Below are positions 1-6,068 of a stretch of 8,566 nucleotides of DNA, piece by piece. The notes below the pieces were generated by a model. That model ran no database searches. It was not told the DNA's origin and was given only the letters and a program-made list of their open reading frames with translations. The translations under genes were made by a program, and so were the position numbers. Within the stretch, counting starts at the first letter, position 1; each line of letters starts with the position of its first letter. Source of the stretch: an uncultured Acidobacteriota bacterium (GTDB lineage: Bacteria; Acidobacteriota; JAAYUB01); assembly GCA_937925645.1 (NCBI GenBank), contig CALAMB010000115.1, positions 1-8,566 of the forward strand. The letters are read 5' to 3'.

Positions 1-432
1 GTAGTTGTCGGTGCGCGTCGGGGCCAGACTGCCGTGCCCCTGGATCTCCGCCGGCGCCCCCAGCAGTCGCAGGCCGCGGCACAGCGCCCGGGAGACGCAC
101 AGGTAGATGTCCAGAATGCGCTGAACCGGAAAGCAGTCCCGGTCGTTGGAAACCACGCTGTAGGTGAGTTCCAGGTGGTGGAGCACCGCCCCGCCGCCGG
201 TGGGCCGGCGGACGATCGCCACGCCGTTGGCGCGGCAGAACGCCGCGTCGGCGGCGCGGGTCACGTCCTGCTTGTTGCCCAGACTCAGGGTGGGCACGTC
301 CCACTGGTAGAAGCGCAGCGTGGTCTGGGGCGAATCGGCGGCTTCCGTTTGCTCCAGCACCGCAGCGTCGCGGGCCATGTTCTCGATCCCGCCGAGCGCG
401 CCGTCGACAATGATCCGCCAGGGTCCGGCCAT
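1..432 (-). CDS. Lipoate-protein ligase / octanoyltransferase family protein (partial, C-terminus off the left edge)
   Basis: The first 144 residues of a protein of the LplA/LipM/LipB cofactor-transferase fold are present. This family attaches lipoate or octanoate to the lipoyl domains of 2-oxoacid dehydrogenases and the glycine cleavage H protein, in the cytoplasm. The hallmark RRPTGGGAVLHH lies at residues 75-86. It is preceded by a typical N-terminus in which a WRII strand is followed by an ENMARD helix (about residues 5-22), then LSLGNKQD at 49-56. The ATG at 432 is supported by a near-perfect AGGAGGT five bases upstream. The catalytic lysine (ligase) or cysteine (LipM) would lie beyond the window, so ligase and octanoyltransferase cannot be told apart. 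It reads in the same direction as the stress gene upstream but seems to have its own promoter. Confidence 0.88.
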   Translation of the reverse strand, partial: MAGPWRIIVDGALGGIENMARDAAVLEQTEAADSPQTTLRFYQWDVPTLSLGNKQDVTRAADAAFCRANGVAIVRRPTGGGAVLHHLELTYSVVSNDRDCFPVQRILDIYLCVSRALCRGLRLLGAPAEIQGHGSLAPTRTDNY

Positions 433-437
433 GGGGC

Positions 438-484
438 ACCTCCTCGAAAGGGGGCACTATACCCAAGCCGGTCCGGCGATTCAA
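438..484 (-). promoter_or_regulatory. Promoter and ribosome binding site of the lipoate-family gene
   Basis: On the minus strand TTGAAT (484-479) is followed after exactly 17 bases by TATAGT (461-456), and then by AGGAGGT (444-438). This is a good sigma70-type arrangement with an expected leader of under 20 bases. The -35 hexamer overlaps the stop codon of the upstream universal stress gene (483-481), so the lipoate-family gene can be transcribed separately although the two genes are only 48 bases apart. The call rests on spacing and hexamer match only. Confidence 0.55.
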
Positions 485-1404
485 GGGCCTTCCAGCGGAC
501 AGGTCATGGTCACCACCGGGCAGGCGGCGTGGCGGATGACCTTGTCGGTCACGGCACCGATGAACCGTTCGCCGGTGAAGTCACGGCCGTGGAGACCCAT
601 CACGATGAGGTCGCTGGCGCCTTCCTGCGCGCGGTCGAGGATTTCCAGCGCCGAAACACCCGGCACGACTTCGGTGGTCACGGGGCCGGCGTAATCGGCC
701 AGGCCGTCAGCCACCGCCTGGAGCCGCTGCCGGGCGCCGGCCAGCCGCCCTTCGTGGAAATTGGGGAACGGGACCACCATCCCCACGTCGAAGCCGATGG
801 GGAAGACATCCTCCAGCACGTGCAGCAGGTGAATGGCGGCGCCGGCGGGCGCGCCCAGCCCGCGCGCCATGCGCACCGCCGACAGGGAGCATTCGGAGAA
901 GTCCACCGGCACCAGGATCCGCTGGAAGCGGACGTACGTCGCCGGATCGGCCGGGTCCACCGCCAGATCCGGCTGCTCCGTCACTGACAGGACGGGCTGG
1001 CTGAGGAGCTTGAGCATCCGGTCGAGGGTGGAGCCGTAGATCCACCGCTTCAACCCGCCGGTGCCCCGGCTGCCCGCGACCACCAGGTCCGCTCCCCACT
1101 CGCCGGCGCACCGGGCGACCTCCTGAGAGGCCCGCCGGCCGAACACGACGTGGGTGCGGATATCGGCGATCGACTCCTTCAACGGCGCCAGGTACGCCGC
1201 CATCTGCCCGTCCGCGTAGGCCGAGAGCTCGGTTTTCATCCGCGTGCAAGACTCGCTGTCTTCCTCGCTCCAGTCTCCTTCGCAGCAGACGTGCAGGATG
1301 TCCAGCCCGGCTCCCTGCGCCCGCGCCAGCGACAGCGCGTACAAATACGCGGTCTGGGCGTGTCGGCTGAAGTCGGTGGCAAAGAGGATCCGCCCGATGG
1401 TCAT
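481..1404 (-). CDS. Tandem-domain universal stress protein (UspA family)
   Basis: This 307-residue cytoplasmic protein is made of two UspA domains, at residues about 3-142 and 160-301. Each opens with the family start (RILFATDFS at 5-13, RILVPVDFS at 162-170). Domain 1 has the full nucleotide-binding pattern G-x2-G-x9-G-S (G111, G114, G124, S125). Domain 2 has G270, G273 and G283, but alanine (284) follows where Ser/Thr/Asn is usual, so ATP binding there may be weakened. Tandem Usp proteins commonly act in stress survival or as ATP/AMP-responsive signalling partners; the specific role here is unknown. The ATG at 1404 has a G-rich GGGGGTG at 1416-1410, a modest ribosome binding site. The gene is divergent from the pyrophosphatase gene. 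Confidence 0.93.
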   Translation of the reverse strand: MTIGRILFATDFSRHAQTAYLYALSLARAQGAGLDILHVCCEGDWSEEDSESCTRMKTELSAYADGQMAAYLAPLKESIADIRTHVVFGRRASQEVARCAGEWGADLVVAGSRGTGGLKRWIYGSTLDRMLKLLSQPVLSVTEQPDLAVDPADPATYVRFQRILVPVDFSECSLSAVRMARGLGAPAGAAIHLLHVLEDVFPIGFDVGMVVPFPNFHEGRLAGARQRLQAVADGLADYAGPVTTEVVPGVSALEILDRAQEGASDLIVMGLHGRDFTGERFIGAVTDKVIRHAACPVVTMTCPLEGP

Positions 1405-1425
1405 GGTGACACCCCCGGGTTGAGA

Positions 1426-1455
1426 TTGCGGTCGTTGATTTCATTTTACTATAAT
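1426..1455 (+). promoter_or_regulatory. Candidate promoter of the pyrophosphatase gene
   Basis: A perfect TATAAT lies at 1450-1455, with TTGCGG at 1426-1431 after an 18-base spacer. The -35 is weak (only TTG matches). The expected leader is about 50 bases, ending in AGGAG at 1502-1506 before the ATG at 1512. The -10 overlaps that of the divergent stress gene, so the two promoters may exclude one another. Confidence 0.45.
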
Positions 1456-1477
1456 ACCCTCATCGCCGCGGCGACAA
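1448..1477 (-). promoter_or_regulatory. Candidate promoter of the universal stress gene
   Basis: On the minus strand TTGTCG (1477-1472) and TATAGT (1453-1448) are separated by 18 bases, placing a start about 35-40 bases before the stress gene ATG. The -10 hexamer shares bases 1450-1453 with the plus-strand -10 of the divergent pyrophosphatase gene. It was identified by eye, with no similarity search. Confidence 0.4.
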
Positions 1478-1511
1478 GAGCAAGCAATCACCCGGCCGGA
1501 CAGGAGTCTCC

Positions 1512-2078
1512 ATGAAACACCCATGGTTTGACGTCGGCGTCGGAGAAAACACACCGAAGGAATTCTTCGCGCTGATAGAGATTCCCAAGGGCTCCAAGAA
1601 CAAATACGAGATGGACAAGGCCACCGGCCTGCTGCGGGTGGATCGGGTGCTGTACTCGGCGGTGCACTATCCGGCCAACTACGGATTCATCCCGAAGTCG
1701 TACTGCCTCGGCGACGACGATCCCCTCGACGTGCTCGTGCTCGGCCAGGAACCGGTGCACCCGCTCTCCCTCCTGTACGCCCGCGCCATCGGCGTGATGC
1801 AGATGGTGGACGAGAAGGAGGAGGACGACAAGATCATCGCCATTCACGCCAACGATCCGGAGTACATGCATTACCGCGACATCGCCGAGCTGCCCGACCA
1901 CAAGCTGCAGGAGTTGCAACGCTTCTTCGAGGACTACAAGGCGCTGGAACACCGCAAGGTCACGGTGGAGCGGTTCATGGGCCGTTTCGACGCCTACCGG
2001 ATCATCCAGGACAGCCTGCGGGTGTTCGAACAGAAAGAAACGGAGTTGCGGGCGCGCTACGGCTGGCCGGCGCGGTAG
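1512..2078 (+). CDS. ppa: Inorganic pyrophosphatase, family I (soluble)
   Basis: This 188-residue protein hydrolyses PPi to two phosphates in the cytoplasm, pulling forward biosynthetic reactions that release PPi. The family I active site can be followed along the chain by comparison with the E. coli enzyme: E23, K31 and E33 in [12 protein letters not shown]45; Y57 in HYPANYG; the signature DDDPLD with metal ligands D68, D70 and D73; D100, D105 and K107; and Y142-K143. Nothing essential is missing. The length is close to the usual 170-190 residues. The ATG has AGGAG five bases upstream. The gene stands alone, divergent from the stress gene and convergent with the kinase operon. Confidence 0.96.
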   Translation: MKHPWFDVGVGENTPKEFFALIEIPKGSKNKYEMDKATGLLRVDRVLYSAVHYPANYGFIPKSYCLGDDDPLDVLVLGQEPVHPLSLLYARAIGVMQMVDEKEEDDKIIAIHANDPEYMHYRDIAELPDHKLQELQRFFEDYKALEHRKVTVERFMGRFDAYRIIQDSLRVFEQKETELRARYGWPAR

Positions 2079-2096
2079 TCATCCCCCAGCCATCAT

Positions 2097-2124
2097 CCGC
2101 CGGGCCGCCCGGCGCAACCGGCGG
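2097..2124. other. GC-rich hairpin between convergent genes
   Basis: The 56-base gap between the pyrophosphatase stop and the kinase stop holds nested inverted repeats. CCGCCGG (2097-2103) pairs with CCGGCGG (2118-2124). Alternatively CGCCGGG (2098-2104) pairs with CCCGGCG (2108-2114) around a 3-base loop. There is no T-tract on either strand, so this is not a classical intrinsic terminator. Its position between convergent genes suggests RNA 3'-end protection or bidirectional termination. Confidence 0.35.
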
Positions 2125-2134
2125 CACCGCGGGT

Positions 2135-3754
2135 TCACGCGCGGGGCTCCGGCCCGTCGCCGGCCCGCGGCAGGGTGAAAGTGAAAGTGGAGCCGACGGT
2201 CCACTGGCTGTCCACACTCAACCGGCCGCCCATGATCTCCACAAACCGGCGCGCGATGGACAGGCCCAGCCCCGTCCCCGACTGCGTGTCGCCGGAGGGG
2301 TTCTCCAACTGCACGAATTCGGTGAAAATCTTGGGCAGGTCCTCCGCTTTGATCCCGATGCCGGTGTCCCGGATCGAAACACTGACGAACGCCGGATCGT
2401 GCCTGGCCGGACCCGCCGAGATGGTGACCTGACCCTTACGGGTGAATTTGATCGCGTTGCTCACCAGGTTGAGCAGTACCTGCTGGATGCGCCCGGCATC
2501 CCCCATGACGTCGGGCAGCGGCTCGTCGATGGTCAAGCCAAGCTCGATGGGCTTGTTTTTTAGCAGCCCCGAGCCGGTGTTGATCACCGCGTGGAGGATG
2601 GGTTTGAGATTGACCCGCTCGACGATAAGCTCGAATTTCCCCGCCTCGATCTTGGAGATGTCGAGGATGTCGTTGATGAGCCCCAGCAGGTGACGGGCGC
2701 TGTTGTAGATGGTGGTGATGTCGCGGCGTTCGTTTTCGTTGAGCGGGCCGTACAGCTCCTGCAGCAGAACCCCGGAAAAGCCGATGATCGAATTGAGCGG
2801 TGTTCGCAACTCGTGGGACATGCTGGCGAGGAATGCGCTCTTGGCCCGGTCGGCGGCCTGCGCCTCCCGCACGGCGCCCTGAAGCAGCTCGTTTTTCTCG
2901 GCCAGCTCGCGCGTGCGCTCGCGCACCTTCTCCTCCATGTCCAGGTAGAGGCGGTGCAATTCGCCGGCGTACTCGTCCTTCTCCTTGATGGTGGTGCGCA
3001 GGTTCTGAATCATGGAGTCGAACGTGCTGGCCAGGCCCGCCAGTTCGTCCCGCGTGCGCACGGGCGGCACCCGGACGTCCAGGTTGCCGGCACCCACCTG
3101 ACGGGCCACGGCGGCGAGGTCCTTGACGGGACCGGTGATGCCCACGGCGAAGAAGAATGAGCCGAGGATGCCCAGGAGCACAAACAGCACGGCCGACTGG
3201 ATCATGCGGTGGGTGACCTGGGCCAGGCTCCGCTCCATCTCCTGGTATCCGAACGAGTACCGCAGAGTGTAGCTGTGCTTCCCCCACTCCTCCACAAAGG
3301 GATAGATCACCTCGATGACCTCGCCGTCGCCGGTGGCGACATGGTAGTCGACGCTCTTTTCGATTCCGCGGATCTTGTTCAGGACGTCCGGATCGGTGAT
3401 CACGCGTCCCGCGGGGTTGTCCGGAGCGACGGACGTTTTTTGAATCTCCGCCGAGTCGAACAGGATCACCCCGTTGACGTCGATGAGCTCGATTTTGCGC
3501 ACATCCTGGCTCAACACCAGGATATCCAGCAGCAACTCCTTGAACTTGATGAAACCGCTGTGGAAGTAGTTGTTGAACGCCTCGACAAGCGGCCGGGACG
3601 AGAGCATGGTGTACGCGTCCACTTTTTCCCGGATCTGGTTCTCCAGAATCTGGCGCTGGATGCGGTAGAACTGGTAGGCGTTGAACGAGAAGATCAGGGC
3701 GATGAGCAGGCTTGTGACCAGGATCAGTTTCCAGCGCAGCGAGATGGAGATCAT
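2135..3754 (-). CDS. Membrane sensor histidine kinase (Cache-like sensor, HAMP, HisKA, HATPase)
   Basis: This 539-residue inner-membrane kinase has membrane segments at about 7-27 and 186-206. They enclose a periplasmic region of about 155 residues, in which a strand pattern around IELIDVNGVILFD (88-100) recalls single Cache domains. A HAMP domain (about 207-258) and a coiled-coil linker (about 258-305) follow. The HisKA domain has the phospho-acceptor H314 in SMSHELRTPLN. The ATPase domain has the N box (N429, N433), the G1 box DTGIGI (463-468) and the G2 box GTGLGLS (493-499). All catalytic boxes are intact and there is no receiver domain. The start is the ATG overlapping the hydrolase stop in ATGA. 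The reading frame stays open far upstream, but that extension lies inside the neighbouring genes and has no domain character. No response regulator is nearby, so the partner is encoded elsewhere. Confidence 0.94.
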   Translation of the reverse strand: MISISLRWKLILVTSLLIALIFSFNAYQFYRIQRQILENQIREKVDAYTMLSSRPLVEAFNNYFHSGFIKFKELLLDILVLSQDVRKIELIDVNGVILFDSAEIQKTSVAPDNPAGRVITDPDVLNKIRGIEKSVDYHVATGDGEVIEVIYPFVEEWGKHSYTLRYSFGYQEMERSLAQVTHRMIQSAVLFVLLGILGSFFFAVGITGPVKDLAAVARQVGAGNLDVRVPPVRTRDELAGLASTFDSMIQNLRTTIKEKDEYAGELHRLYLDMEEKVRERTRELAEKNELLQGAVREAQAADRAKSAFLASMSHELRTPLNSIIGFSGVLLQELYGPLNENERRDITTIYNSARHLLGLINDILDISKIEAGKFELIVERVNLKPILHAVINTGSGLLKNKPIELGLTIDEPLPDVMGDAGRIQQVLLNLVSNAIKFTRKGQVTISAGPARHDPAFVSVSIRDTGIGIKAEDLPKIFTEFVQLENPSGDTQSGTGLGLSIARRFVEIMGGRLSVDSQWTVGSTFTFTLPRAGDGPEPRA

Positions 3755-4605
3755 GGCGCCGCCCCTGACGGTTGCGGGTTGCCGCCGGCACCCACGTGGG
3801 ACCGCACGAACCGGGCCACCGTCTCGCGGTACGGGTCGCCGCCCACCAGGAAGATATTGTTGTGGTCCGCCTCCGGCACCGGGTAGAAGTCCTTGGGCGG
3901 CGGTGCCAGGCGGAATAGTGCCTGACCCTGGTCGAGGGGCACGATCGTGTCCTGGGTGCCATGGATGAACAGCTTGGGCAGCTGGCAGGACCGGACGTAG
4001 GTCGATGTGTCCAGCTCCAGCGACGAGAAGAAGAAGAGCACCTGGAGCAGCGGGTTTTCCGCCGCCATCGCCCCGGCGTTGAAAAAGGGCGCCTCCAGCA
4101 CCAGGCAGCCGGCCTTTTCCCGGCTGGCCAGGTAGGTGGCCGGAACGTTGCCGATGGAAAACCCCCACAGCACGAGGCGCTCCGGCTCCGGGCAGAACCG
4201 TTCCCGCACGACCGCCAGCGCGGCCTCGCCGTCCCGGTACAGGCCCGTCTCGGTGGGCCGGCCCTCGCTGCGGCCGTAGCCCCGGTAGTCGGGCAAAAAC
4301 CAACTCCAGCCCAGGGGCCGCATCCGCTGGACGAACTCCAGGCAATAGCCGATGTTGCCGCCGTTGCCGTGGAAAAACAGTACCACCGGTGCCCCGGGCT
4401 CGCCGGCGAAGAACCAGCCGTGCAGCCGCACGCCGTCGCGGGTGGTGAAGAACACATCCTCCGCCGGCAGGCTCACCTGCGCCGGAGTCAGCGGATATTC
4501 CTTGTATGGAAAAAAGACAAAGCGGTTCTGCAGCAGCAGAACGATCACCTTGATCAGCAGGAACAGCAGGGCCACGGTCATGCAGATGATGAGGATCTTT
4601 TTCAT
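3751..4605 (-). CDS. Membrane-anchored alpha/beta hydrolase (BEM46/YfhR-like serine hydrolase)
   Basis: This 284-residue protein has one N-terminal membrane segment (about 4-26), probably an uncleaved anchor, followed by an alpha/beta-hydrolase domain. The oxyanion loop is FFHGNGGN (77-84), a DYRGYGRSEG stretch lies at 106-115, and the nucleophile elbow is GFSIG with S150. The acid is D219 in HGTQD and the histidine is H248 in EADHNN, completing the Ser-Asp-His triad. The HGNGGN and DYRGYG motifs are typical of the BEM46/YfhR branch, whose substrates are mostly unknown; esterase or acyl hydrolase activity is the safe inference. The chosen ATG overlaps the Nudix stop codon (ATGA at 4605-4602), and the gene ends in the same kind of overlap with the kinase start. 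The frame is open further upstream, but that part is an out-of-frame reading of the Nudix gene. Confidence 0.9.
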   Translation of the reverse strand: MKKILIICMTVALLFLLIKVIVLLLQNRFVFFPYKEYPLTPAQVSLPAEDVFFTTRDGVRLHGWFFAGEPGAPVVLFFHGNGGNIGYCLEFVQRMRPLGWSWFLPDYRGYGRSEGRPTETGLYRDGEAALAVVRERFCPEPERLVLWGFSIGNVPATYLASREKAGCLVLEAPFFNAGAMAAENPLLQVLFFFSSLELDTSTYVRSCQLPKLFIHGTQDTIVPLDQGQALFRLAPPPKDFYPVPEADHNNIFLVGGDPYRETVARFVRSHVGAGGNPQPSGAAP

Positions 4606-5015
4606 CGGGCGAACTCTCGCATCCGGTTTCGATAATGGGTGAGGATCGCGGCGTGGTCGAACGCCAGCTGCTCGGGCAGTTTGTCGAGGGCGTACACCGC
4701 AGCCGCCGCGGCATCGTCGCCGCCCTGCGGCTGCCCGTCGGCATCGCCGACGAATACGACGCTGACAGTGTGACCCCGCGGATCGCGCGCCGGATCCGAG
4801 TAGACACCCAGCAGTCCGGCCAGTTGAACCTGGAGTCCGGTCTCCTCCGCCGCCTCGCGCACAACCGCGTGCTCGACGGTTTCGCCGATGTCCACGAAGC
4901 CGCCGGGCAACGCCCAACCGGGCGGCGGATTGCGGCGGCGGATGAGCACGATCCGCCGGGGGTCGCCCACTCGAATGACCAGGTCAACGGTCAGCAAGGG
5001 AGTCCGGATCGGCAC
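4602..5015 (-). CDS. Nudix hydrolase (ADP-ribose pyrophosphatase-like), GTG start preferred
   Basis: This 137-residue protein has a perfect Nudix box at residues 39-61: G39, E45, then REAAEETGL (53-61), matching G-x5-E-x7-REUxEExGU. The loop LPGGFVDIGE and the following SDPARDPRGH stretch (73-82) resemble small ADP-ribose pyrophosphatases, but substrate assignment is only an inference. A GTG at 5015 is chosen because AGGAG (5027-5023) sits seven bases before it and the Nudix fold starts immediately after. An in-frame ATG at 5108 would add 31 residues, but those overlap a promoter-like sequence and look like non-coding translation. It is the first gene of a three-gene operon with the hydrolase and kinase. 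Confidence 0.9.
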   Translation of the reverse strand: MPIRTPLLTVDLVIRVGDPRRIVLIRRRNPPPGWALPGGFVDIGETVEHAVVREAAEETGLQVQLAGLLGVYSDPARDPRGHTVSVVFVGDADGQPQGGDDAAAAAVYALDKLPEQLAFDHAAILTHYRNRMREFAR

Positions 5016-5083
5016 GGTGGCGCTCCTGCGAGTCCCAGCCGGCAATTTCCGGCCGGTGTCGCCGCAAATGATGGCTGAGCCAT

Positions 5084-5112
5084 AATATAGCGGAACCGCC
5101 GGAGTCATGCAA
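5084..5112 (-). promoter_or_regulatory. Candidate promoter of the Nudix-hydrolase-kinase operon
   Basis: On the minus strand TTGCAT (5112-5107) is followed after 17 bases by TATATT (5089-5084); a TATTAT at 5087-5082 is an alternative -10. Transcription would begin near 5077, downstream of the ATG at 5108 and about 60 bases before the preferred GTG at 5015. This promoter is therefore also evidence for the shorter Nudix protein. Confidence 0.45.
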
Positions 5113-5119
5113 CGGCTAC

Positions 5120-5148
5120 TTTCCCGTTCCGCCGCTTTCTGTTAGAAT
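5120..5148 (+). promoter_or_regulatory. Candidate promoter of the glycosyltransferase-like gene
   Basis: TAGAAT at 5143-5148, with a weak TTTCCC at 5120-5125 (17-base spacer), reads toward the gene starting at 5184. It lies back to back with the Nudix operon promoter in the 168-base gap between the two starts. The leader would be about 30 bases, with no strong Shine-Dalgarno sequence; the only purine run is GGATG at 5171-5175. Confidence 0.35.
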
Positions 5149-5183
5149 GCGATCGCTCAAGATCAAATCCGGATGCCTGCCCC

Positions 5184-5945
5184 ATGACCACGGACCGCAA
5201 CGCCGACAAGTCCACCGTCTCCGTGGTGCTGCCTTTGCTTGACTGCGAGGACGCGGTGCTGAACCTGGTGGAGGAAACCCACCGGCGCGTCACGGCCAAA
5301 ATCCCCGGGGCCGAAATCGTCGCCGTGGACGCAGGCAGCCGCGACCACACCTGGGGCATCCTGCGCGAACTGACCACCGCGTACGACGAACTGAAAATTT
5401 ACCGCAGCAAAGATCCCGTGCCGGCGGGCGGGGCCAGCCTGCGCGGCTTCCTGGAAGCCTCGGGCAAGTTCGTCTTCCACCTGGAACCCCATTGTCCCTG
5501 GCGGGTGGACCTGTTCTGGGACATGGCCCGCCTGCGCGCCAACGCGGGCCGCGGGGCGGTGTTCGCCGTGCGCGGGCCATCGCTGCGGGGCATGAAGGAG
5601 AAGGTGTCCGACCGGCTGTTCCGCGACGAGGCGCTTGAAGGCCTGGCCGACGTGCCCGACACCGGCTTTCCGGCCCAGCTCTTTTCCAAGGCCGACTTCG
5701 AAAAGATCCAGATCCTGATGCCACCCGACCTGCTGGCACCCGGCCTGACGCTCTTCCTGTTATTCCGTTCATTCAACCGCGAGGTGCACCTGATGAAACC
5801 GGACGCGGGCCACGAGTTGAGGCGCTCCCGCCGCGAACCGCCGCCCTGCTTCGCCTCGCTGTCGGCGTTCCGCGCCAGCATCCGCCAGGTCCAGGAGGTC
5901 CGGCGCAATCTGGAACGCATCCAGGGTCTGCTGGATCTGCGCTGA
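5184..5945 (+). CDS. Family 2 glycosyltransferase-like protein with degenerate DxD motif
   Basis: This 253-residue soluble protein resembles the dolichol/polyprenyl-phosphate mannosyltransferase branch of GT2 in layout. A start strand VSVVLPLLD (12-20) is followed by AEIVAVDAGSRDHTW (43-57), where active enzymes usually read VDDGSxDGT. GGASLRGFLEASGKFVF (82-98) matches the usual region before the DxD motif. Where DADLQ-type residues are expected the chain reads HLEPHCP (99-105), so the metal-binding aspartates are absent and only E101 remains acidic. There is no membrane segment. Either it is a non-catalytic GT-A-fold protein or a transferase that handles its donor differently. Neighbours give no pathway clue: the Nudix operon diverges upstream and the Bat-like pair follows after 123 bases. 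Confidence 0.7.
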   Translation: MTTDRNADKSTVSVVLPLLDCEDAVLNLVEETHRRVTAKIPGAEIVAVDAGSRDHTWGILRELTTAYDELKIYRSKDPVPAGGASLRGFLEASGKFVFHLEPHCPWRVDLFWDMARLRANAGRGAVFAVRGPSLRGMKEKVSDRLFRDEALEGLADVPDTGFPAQLFSKADFEKIQILMPPDLLAPGLTLFLLFRSFNREVHLMKPDAGHELRRSRREPPPCFASLSAFRASIRQVQEVRRNLERIQGLLDLR

Positions 5946-5948
5946 TCC

Positions 5949-5996
5949 CCGCCGGTGTTTCGCCGGCGGACGGATCGACCGGGATAAAGGCCGGTC
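5949..5996. other. Two consecutive GC-rich hairpins after the glycosyltransferase-like gene
   Basis: CCGCCGG (5949-5955) pairs with CCGGCGG (5963-5969) around a 7-base loop. GACCGG (5977-5982) pairs with CCGGTC (5991-5996) around an 8-base loop. Neither is followed by a T-tract. They begin four bases after the stop codon and precede the candidate promoter of the next gene, so they probably mark a transcript end or protect the RNA 3' end. The first uses the same 7-base arms as the hairpin at 2097-2124. Confidence 0.35.
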
Positions 5997-6014
5997 CCAT
6001 TCCCGACAGAAGGA

Positions 6015-6023
6015 TGATACAAT
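6015..6023 (+). promoter_or_regulatory. Candidate extended -10 promoter of the Bat-like pair
   Basis: TGATACAAT (6015-6023) fits an extended -10 element (TGn before TACAAT). No convincing -35 is seen at the right distance. It would give a leader of about 40 bases before the ATG at 6069. Confidence 0.3.
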
Positions 6024-6068
6024 CCGCTCGAATGACCCGGCGCCGCGCCGGGATCGGGCGGGGCGGAG

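Noticed and set aside
34..987. A 317-residue plus-strand frame opposite the lipoate-family and stress genes
   Set aside because: It runs antisense across two well-supported genes and their promoter gap, with low-complexity composition and no domain.
1405..1511. A riboswitch or small RNA in the divergent gap
   Set aside because: The 107 bases are explained by two promoters and a ribosome binding site; I see no conserved RNA fold.
1488..1952. A minus-strand frame antisense to the pyrophosphatase gene
   Set aside because: The plus strand encodes a complete enzyme with all active-site residues; the antisense frame shows no family features.
2436..4457. A 673-residue open frame on the minus strand
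   Set aside because: It overlaps the kinase and hydrolase in another frame, is extremely rich in Arg/Pro/Ala/Gly and has no recognisable domain: a GC-rich shadow frame.
2135..4987. One continuous 950-residue minus-strand frame covering the kinase and regions upstream
   Set aside because: Only the last 539 residues have kinase domains. The upstream part is out-of-frame translation of the hydrolase and Nudix genes, both of which have intact motifs and ATGA junctions. It is not a fusion protein.
5949..5996. Intrinsic (rho-independent) terminator
   Set aside because: The stems are good but no T-tract follows either one, so I list them only as hairpins.
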